Source: Prevotellaceae bacterium
GTDB lineage: Bacteria > Bacteroidota > Bacteroidia > Bacteroidales > UBA932
Length of the DNA stretch: 9,194 nt
Reading direction: 5' to 3'
Assembly (NCBI GenBank): GCA_031268055.1
Contig: JAIRXY010000150.1
Location: 1-9,194 of the forward strand
Part shown: piece after piece, positions 5,054-9,194 of the stretch
Position numbering within the stretch: the stretch's first letter is position 1
Layout: each line of letters begins with the position of its first letter
Program-made: the position numbers and the translations under genes
Notes under the pieces: model-generated
Databases searched by the model: none
Seen by the model: only the letters and a program-made list of their open reading frames with translations
What the model was told of the DNA's origin: nothing

Positions 5054-7561
5054 ATGAATTTTAGAGTATTACGGTATGTTGCTTTGTGCGTATGCGTGCT
5101 GACGTTGGGCTCGACGGTTGCTCAGGCTCAGCTTTTGTCTCCATTTACGGTGTTGAGCAATAATGCGGATGTACAAAATAGGAAGCTATACGTTGAAATT
5201 ATGTACGAAAAACCAGCGTGCGGCGACTATCAGGCGCAATTTCGTATGGTAAATAACAAGGGGTTGGACACGGTAGTGCCGGTGGACAGCTTTCTGAATA
5301 ACCCTCATACATACCAGCTATCAAGCGATGGTAAGCGGCTCATGCGCCCGCAGGCAGGCGGATACCGGATGCGCTTTGCCCTCCCTGCCGGCTCGGTTGC
5401 CGCCGACAGCTTGCGCATTTGCGTGGACGCCTATAAAATGTCGTACCGCTGCGTGGGCTGCGCTGCCGGTGGCTCCGACGCTATATTTGGGCCAACCGAC
5501 ATTGACATCTTCTGCCCCTACAACAATGCAACCAACAACGACCTGCTTGCCTGCTACCGGCGCGATAGCCGCGAGGGTAACTGGGAGGCATGGATTACCG
5601 ACCCGCGCGACTGCCAGCCCTACCGTATTATTCTCATGCCCGACGGCAAGTGGTGGTTTGCCCGCAACCTGAGCTACACCAAAAATTTGATTAACTCCGG
5701 AGATGCAAATAAAGGATTGAGAGGAGCAGACGCTTCGTCGGACAATAATTTGCTGGGCAACTACTGGTGCCCGGGCGGTAAAACCATTGCCGACGGCAAG
5801 CCCCAGACAAACAAGCATGACGAAAGCATCACCCCTAACGATAAGCTAACTACCGGCGGACTTGCAGCCTGCAATGTTTACGGGGCGCTCTACACGTGGA
5901 ATACCGCCATAAGCCTCGACGGGCGCGGCATGAAGCATACCCCTACCAAGGTTGGCCTGACGAGCGCCACGCAGGGTATTTGCCCTGAGGGGTGGCTGCT
6001 CCCAAGCGACTTCGATTGGGGAGTGATGCTCAACGCCGTGGAGGGATGTCCCAACCCTACCATGCAGACGCTGCCAGCGCCCTGCAACCACCTTACCAAC
6101 GATAACTCCTCCAATAGCTGGCTTGGCGATAATGCAGCCCCATCCCTCAAGAGCACGCTCAGCGCTCCGCCGCACAGCCAGCTTGTGGATACTACCGCCG
6201 CTACGCTTACCAACGCTGCATGGCCGTGGCGCCGCGCCGACTATCAGGGCAAAATATCGGCCTCGGCAAGCTTGGGCAACGACAAGTATGGCTTTGGACT
6301 TCTGCCCGCAGGCTTCCGCCACCCTAACCCCTCAACGGGCTTCCGCAATCTTGGCAATGCTGCCTACCTGTGGTCGTCCACGCAGAGCAACGATGCCAAC
6401 AGGTCGATAGTTAGAGGATTCGACTACCAGCATACCACCGCCTCACGCATTACAACCAATAATGCATCGTACAATTGGGCGGGGCTTAGCATTCGCTGTA
6501 TAAAGCAGGCGCTGCCTTCTATAGCAGGCATTGTTGCCTCCGAAACCACCTCTTACCTGAACACCGAGATGCCGGTAAGCTTTGGCCGCCAAGAAGGTAC
6601 GTGGACCTACACGTGGGGCGTGTCGAGCAGCACAATTACCAACATAGCGACCAAAGTTACCTTTGCCGCTAACGGAACAAGCGCTACGCACAGCGCTACG
6701 GCCAAGCTGGCGCTTGAGCCAACGGATGTTAACAAGTCCTTCACGCTAAAGCTTGTGGTAAATAACGGCTCTATTTCCAAAACCTTGACTAAAGAGATTA
6801 CGGTAGTTCCGATCTCCCTGACGATTAGCGTTAACTCCAACTCTGTGGGTGGACTCCTTACCGCTACGGCGATTACGCAAGGCAGCGGAAAGTACCTCTA
6901 CGCATGGGGAGACGGAAATCAGAATTTCACTACGGATAACACCAACAGCCAGAACATCTTGACAGCAAGTGGTACCAAGGCGCAAACCAAGACGTGGTAT
7001 CTGAAGGTGAAGGATACCAAGACCGGCGTAGAGAGCAGCCAGATATCCAAGACCTACACTTTCCCCGACATTCCTGCCGGCACTACTTTTTGTAACTCCT
7101 GCGCAAGCAACGGAAAGCAAAACGTAGATGCATGGCTAACGCCAACAATAAGAGATACGGGATACCTGACAACCGAATCTGCATACGGTCTTGCCAACGC
7201 TACCGACATAAACAACGGAAGGCTGAACTGCCAGCGCTTGCATGCGTCAGGATATGCAGGCCTGGGGCTGTACGGATGCTTGAGAAAAGGGTCGGGATGG
7301 TACATACCCGCAGCCGAGGAGTATTGCAGGATAAAGGCTGCCAACCTGCACTCCGCTGCTGTTGCCGACGTAAGTGGTACATGGATTTCTACCATACAGA
7401 CGGCAACCAAAAACGCTATGGGGATAACCTGCTGGAGGAGCGGCGAGCCGTCCGGTAACGGGCCGGGAATTGCTATCTGGAGGGACTATTTGCTTGACGA
7501 CTTTGGCCCTACAAATGCCGGTACCCGCCACGTCGTCTGCATTTGGCGGCCGGAGGATTAG
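5054..7561 (+). CDS. secreted FISUMP-domain protein with Ig-like repeats
   Basis: The 835-residue product has a signal peptide (1-25, signal peptidase I site after AQA). A Cys-containing N-terminal region (about 26-180) is followed by a FISUMP domain (Fib_succ_major, about 182-485) with DGKWWFARNL (197-206), NVYGALYTW (274-282), GICPEGWLLPSD (308-319), FGLLPAGFR (414-422), LWSST (439-443) and GLSIRCIKQ (477-485). Two beta-rich Ig/PKD-like segments follow (about 486-585 and 586-680). The C-terminal region (680-835) resembles a second, diverged FISUMP/DUF1566-type domain (GWYIPAAEEY 748-757, HVVCIW 826-831). There is no lipobox after the hydrophobic core and no recognisable type IX sorting tail. 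ATG 5054 is preferred over the TTG at 5030 because it gives a compact signal peptide preceded by AAGGA (5047-5051). It is probably exported; its target is unknown. Confidence 0.85.
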   Translation: MNFRVLRYVALCVCVLTLGSTVAQAQLLSPFTVLSNNADVQNRKLYVEIMYEKPACGDYQAQFRMVNNKGLDTVVPVDSFLNNPHTYQLSSDGKRLMRPQAGGYRMRFALPAGSVAADSLRICVDAYKMSYRCVGCAAGGSDAIFGPTDIDIFCPYNNATNNDLLACYRRDSREGNWEAWITDPRDCQPYRIILMPDGKWWFARNLSYTKNLINSGDANKGLRGADASSDNNLLGNYWCPGGKTIADGKPQTNKHDESITPNDKLTTGGLAACNVYGALYTWNTAISLDGRGMKHTPTKVGLTSATQGICPEGWLLPSDFDWGVMLNAVEGCPNPTMQTLPAPCNHLTNDNSSNSWLGDNAAPSLKSTLSAPPHSQLVDTTAATLTNAAWPWRRADYQGKISASASLGNDKYGFGLLPAGFRHPNPSTGFRNLGNAAYLWSSTQSNDANRSIVRGFDYQHTTASRITTNNASYNWAGLSIRCIKQALPSIAGIVASETTSYLNTEMPVSFGRQEGTWTYTWGVSSSTITNIATKVTFAANGTSATHSATAKLALEPTDVNKSFTLKLVVNNGSISKTLTKEITVVPISLTISVNSNSVGGLLTATAITQGSGKYLYAWGDGNQNFTTDNTNSQNILTASGTKAQTKTWYLKVKDTKTGVESSQISKTYTFPDIPAGTTFCNSCASNGKQNVDAWLTPTIRDTGYLTTESAYGLANATDINNGRLNCQRLHASGYAGLGLYGCLRKGSGWYIPAAEEYCRIKAANLHSAAVADVSGTWISTIQTATKNAMGITCWRSGEPSGNGPGIAIWRDYLLDDFGPTNAGTRHVVCIWRPED

Positions 7562-7618
7562 CGCAGGGCGCAGCTGCGCTTCGTTCCGGATGAGGAAGCC
7601 TCTTTGCTTTTTGACTTA

Positions 7619-7648
7619 AGAAAGCCCGGGTTTACGCCCGGGTTTTCT
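7619..7648 (+). terminator. rho-independent terminator after the FISUMP gene
   Basis: AGAAAGCCCGGG (7619-7630) pairs with CCCGGGTTTTCT (7637-7648) around a 6-nt loop TTTACG: twelve pairs including one G-T wobble. The T-rich 3' arm supplies the U-tract. It lies 58 bp after the stop codon and isolates rubrerythrin transcription from the upstream gene. Confidence 0.9.
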
Positions 7649-7703
7649 GTTGCTATCGCACGGCAAGAGCCGACAGGTGTTTCTTTTTCTCGGATTTTTA
7701 TTG

Positions 7704-7711
7704 TACATTTG
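7704..7711 (+). promoter_or_regulatory. rubrerythrin promoter, -7 element TACATTTG
   Basis: TACATTTG followed by C matches TAnnTTTG. The T-rich stretch near 7678-7690 is a weak -33 candidate. Transcription would start near 7718, leaving a short A-rich leader of about 24 nt and no Shine-Dalgarno. No peroxide-regulator box could be recognised. Confidence 0.65.
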
Positions 7712-7741
7712 CCCAATCACCATTTAAAAAGTTGAAACGCT

Positions 7742-8314
7742 ATGAGCATAAAAGGAACAAAAACCGAACAAAACCTGCTGAAAGCCTTTGCCGGAGAATC
7801 GCAAGCGAGAAACCGCTACATCTTTTTTAGCAAAGTGGCAAAAAAAGAAGGCTACGAGCAAATCTCTGCTATCTTTGCCGAGACAGCGGCCAACGAAGAA
7901 GAACACGGCAAGCTATTTTTCAAGTATCTGGAAGGCGGCCCCGTTGAAATTACCGCAACCTACCCTGCCGGCGTTATCGGCGCTACGCCGCAAAACCTGC
8001 TGGCTGCCGCCAACGGCGAGCTGGAGGAGTGGGACGAGCTGTACCCTGAGTTTGCCAAGGTAGCCGAAACGGAAGGATTCGCTGCCATTGCAGAAACGTT
8101 CAGGCGGATTGCGGAGGTCGAAAAGCACCACGAGGAGCGCTACCGCAAGCTGCTTAGCAACATTGAGCGCGGCGAGGTATTCCAAAAAGGCGAAACCACC
8201 CTGTGGAAATGCCGCAACTGTGGCCATATTCACGAGGGCGCTTCAGCGCCCGACAGCTGCCCTGCCTGCAAGCACCCAAAGGCTTACTTTGAGCTGCTGG
8301 CTGATAACTTTTAG
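7742..8314 (+). CDS. rbr: rubrerythrin (diiron peroxide reductase)
   Basis: Rubrerythrin reduces hydrogen peroxide to water at a non-haem diiron site, with electrons passed through its rubredoxin-like iron centre. It is a cytoplasmic oxidative-stress protein of anaerobes. The 190-residue protein has normal length and order. The ferritin-like four-helix domain (about 1-140) carries GESQARNRY (18-26), ETAANEEEH (47-55), GELEEW (92-97) and EVEKHHEER (125-133). The apparent iron ligands are Glu19, Glu52, His55, Glu93, Glu96, Glu127 and His130. The C-terminal rubredoxin-like domain (about 152-190) has CxxC pairs at Cys157/Cys160 and Cys173/Cys176, with [10 protein letters not shown] and [13 protein letters not shown]. 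All key residues are present. It has its own promoter. The next gene begins 72 nt after its stop, across a terminator-like hairpin. Confidence 0.97.
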   Translation: MSIKGTKTEQNLLKAFAGESQARNRYIFFSKVAKKEGYEQISAIFAETAANEEEHGKLFFKYLEGGPVEITATYPAGVIGATPQNLLAAANGELEEWDELYPEFAKVAETEGFAAIAETFRRIAEVEKHHEERYRKLLSNIERGEVFQKGETTLWKCRNCGHIHEGASAPDSCPACKHPKAYFELLADNF

Positions 8315-8339
8315 GCAAAATTATTTTATAAAAAACATC

Positions 8340-8371
8340 CCCCGGTACTGCACTGTCCCTGCCGGGGTTTT
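8340..8371 (+). terminator. terminator-like hairpin after rubrerythrin, possible attenuator
   Basis: CCCCGGTA (8340-8347) pairs with TGCCGGGG (8360-8367), including one T-G wobble, around a 12-nt loop, followed by only four T. The short T-run makes it weaker than the other two terminators. It ends 16 nt before the start codon at 8387, leaving no room for a separate promoter. The next gene must therefore be reached by read-through, or else the hairpin is part of its leader. Confidence 0.65.
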
Positions 8372-8390
8372 ATGCTATGCTATGCTATGC
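8371..8390 (+). repeat. perfect pentanucleotide repeat (TATGC)x4 containing the start codon
   Basis: Four exact TATGC units place ATG triplets at 8372, 8377, 8382 and 8387. The last opens the downstream secreted-protein frame. The first is in the same frame (15 nt upstream, adding MLCYA). The middle two open short frames that stop early, one at a TAG within 20 nt. Unit gain or loss would change how many competing ATGs precede the gene. Confidence 0.9.
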
Positions 8391-9194
8391 GAAACACAAT
8401 AGCCATCGCTATCCTGCTTACGCTTTTACCGGCAGGAGCACACGCCATACCTGTCACCGACAAGTACTTTAACGAGGTGACGCTTGCCGTTGATACCAAC
8501 CTGTACACGCTAAGCCAAAACACCATTCTGCACCGGCGCAAGCACCAGCTCTACTTTGAGTACACCAACCGATACGCGGTGTGCGAGTTGCGATTTTACC
8601 CAAAGGAAGGCAGCAACATTCAGCGCTTGTCGCTGGTGGAGTCTGCCGGGTATAAAGCGCTTGACACGCTCGTTTTTATCGAAAATGAGGCCTGCTACCG
8701 TGCGCGCCTCCGCTTTGCCGACTTGTTCGGCAACGACCATCTCTCCGTTCTGGTCAACGTCACAACGCTACCGCAGGGCGAAAACGCTCTGCCGCATACC
8801 GCAGTGTGGGAGCTGGCGCTGCTTCCTTACACGCAGACGTGGGTGAAGTTTTTTCCAACAAGCGACATCCTTTTTGTGGGCGAAGAAAAAGCTTTCGACT
8901 TGGAAACAAATAACGTGGACAACGTAAAGCCATCGAACGATTGGCAGAGTAGCGACGGGATAGACTACCGCATAGCGTTGCGCGACAGCAGGCTGACGCT
9001 GATTTTGCTGCCGCGCGAGCTGGGCGTGAAAAACCTCAACATCACGCTGGAGGCGATTGCTCCTTTTCTCAACGCCGACAAGCAGCTGAGCAACGCTGTT
9101 ACGCTGCAATCGCAGCCGCTCACCATCAAGGCAAGCCGGCTTGTCTTCCTGAACATGGACAAAAAAGAGGTGACCTACGACGACGAGGCGCGAT
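8387..9194 (+). CDS. secreted protein of unknown function (partial, 3' end outside the window)
   Basis: An open frame of 269 codons runs without a stop to the end of the window. It begins with a clear signal peptide: MRN, a hydrophobic core (IAIAILLTLLPAG) and AHA before the predicted cleavage after residue 20. The mature part is rich in alternating hydrophobic residues, as in beta-sandwich proteins, with two cysteines (66 and 103) that could form a disulfide, and no lipobox. No family was recognised. Short motifs (LYFE 55-58, Cys66, LDTLV 92-96, YRAR 104-107) resemble the N-terminal region of the FISUMP protein at 5054. ATG 8387 is taken as the start because the signal peptide begins there; the in-frame ATG at 8372 is possible. 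It is probably cotranscribed with rubrerythrin, subject to the hairpin at 8340-8371. It could be a large surface or adhesin-like protein. Confidence 0.8.
   Translation, partial: MRNTIAIAILLTLLPAGAHAIPVTDKYFNEVTLAVDTNLYTLSQNTILHRRKHQLYFEYTNRYAVCELRFYPKEGSNIQRLSLVESAGYKALDTLVFIENEACYRARLRFADLFGNDHLSVLVNVTTLPQGENALPHTAVWELALLPYTQTWVKFFPTSDILFVGEEKAFDLETNNVDNVKPSNDWQSSDGIDYRIALRDSRLTLILLPRELGVKNLNITLEAIAPFLNADKQLSNAVTLQSQPLTIKASRLVFLNMDKKEVTYDDEAR

Noticed and set aside
8088..8402. Plus-strand 104-codon frame spanning the end of rubrerythrin
   Set aside because: It overlaps the rubrerythrin diiron and rubredoxin-like coding sequence out of frame and has no motif.

Overview
The window looks like chromosomal DNA of an anaerobic member of the Bacteroidota, probably Bacteroidales. 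Three upstream regions carry the phylum's promoter -7 element TAnnTTTG, each followed by C. Most starts have A-rich leaders instead of Shine-Dalgarno sequences. There is also a surface protein with a Fib_succ_major (FISUMP) domain, a long six-domain ribosomal protein S1, and a rubrerythrin, which is typical of anaerobes. All recognised genes lie on the plus strand. The long minus-strand frames are shadows of GC-rich coding sequence.

Layout. 1-81 may be the 3' tail of an upstream gene. 82-388 is non-coding, with a 10-bp-period repeat, a 7-bp-period repeat and the kdsA promoter. 389-1210 (kdsA) and 1300-2292 (kdsD) form a Kdo-biosynthesis pair: KdsD makes D-arabinose 5-phosphate and KdsA condenses it with phosphoenolpyruvate to Kdo 8-phosphate, the precursor of the lipopolysaccharide inner core. 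2293-2582 is a dense regulatory gap with a heptad repeat, a 16-bp perfect palindrome, two adjacent -7 elements and a hairpin at the expected mRNA 5' end. 2583-4709 is rpsA, whose 3' end encodes a Pro/Glu/Ala repeat tail, followed by a strong intrinsic terminator. 4787-5053 has no convincing gene. 5054-7561 encodes a secreted 835-residue FISUMP protein, followed by a strong terminator. 7742-8314 is rubrerythrin with its own promoter. At 8387 a secreted protein of unknown function begins and runs off the window. Its start codon is the last ATG of a perfect (TATGC)x4 repeat that abuts a terminator-like hairpin.

Most of the window is ordinary: envelope biosynthesis, translation and peroxide defence. 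No mobile element, CRISPR array, tRNA or rRNA was seen. The points most worth a second look are the start codon buried in a pentanucleotide repeat behind a possible attenuator (8340-8390), related heptad repeats in three consecutive intergenic regions, the palindrome and leader hairpin in front of rpsA, the repeat tail of S1, and a possible shared N-terminal domain in the two secreted proteins that flank rubrerythrin.
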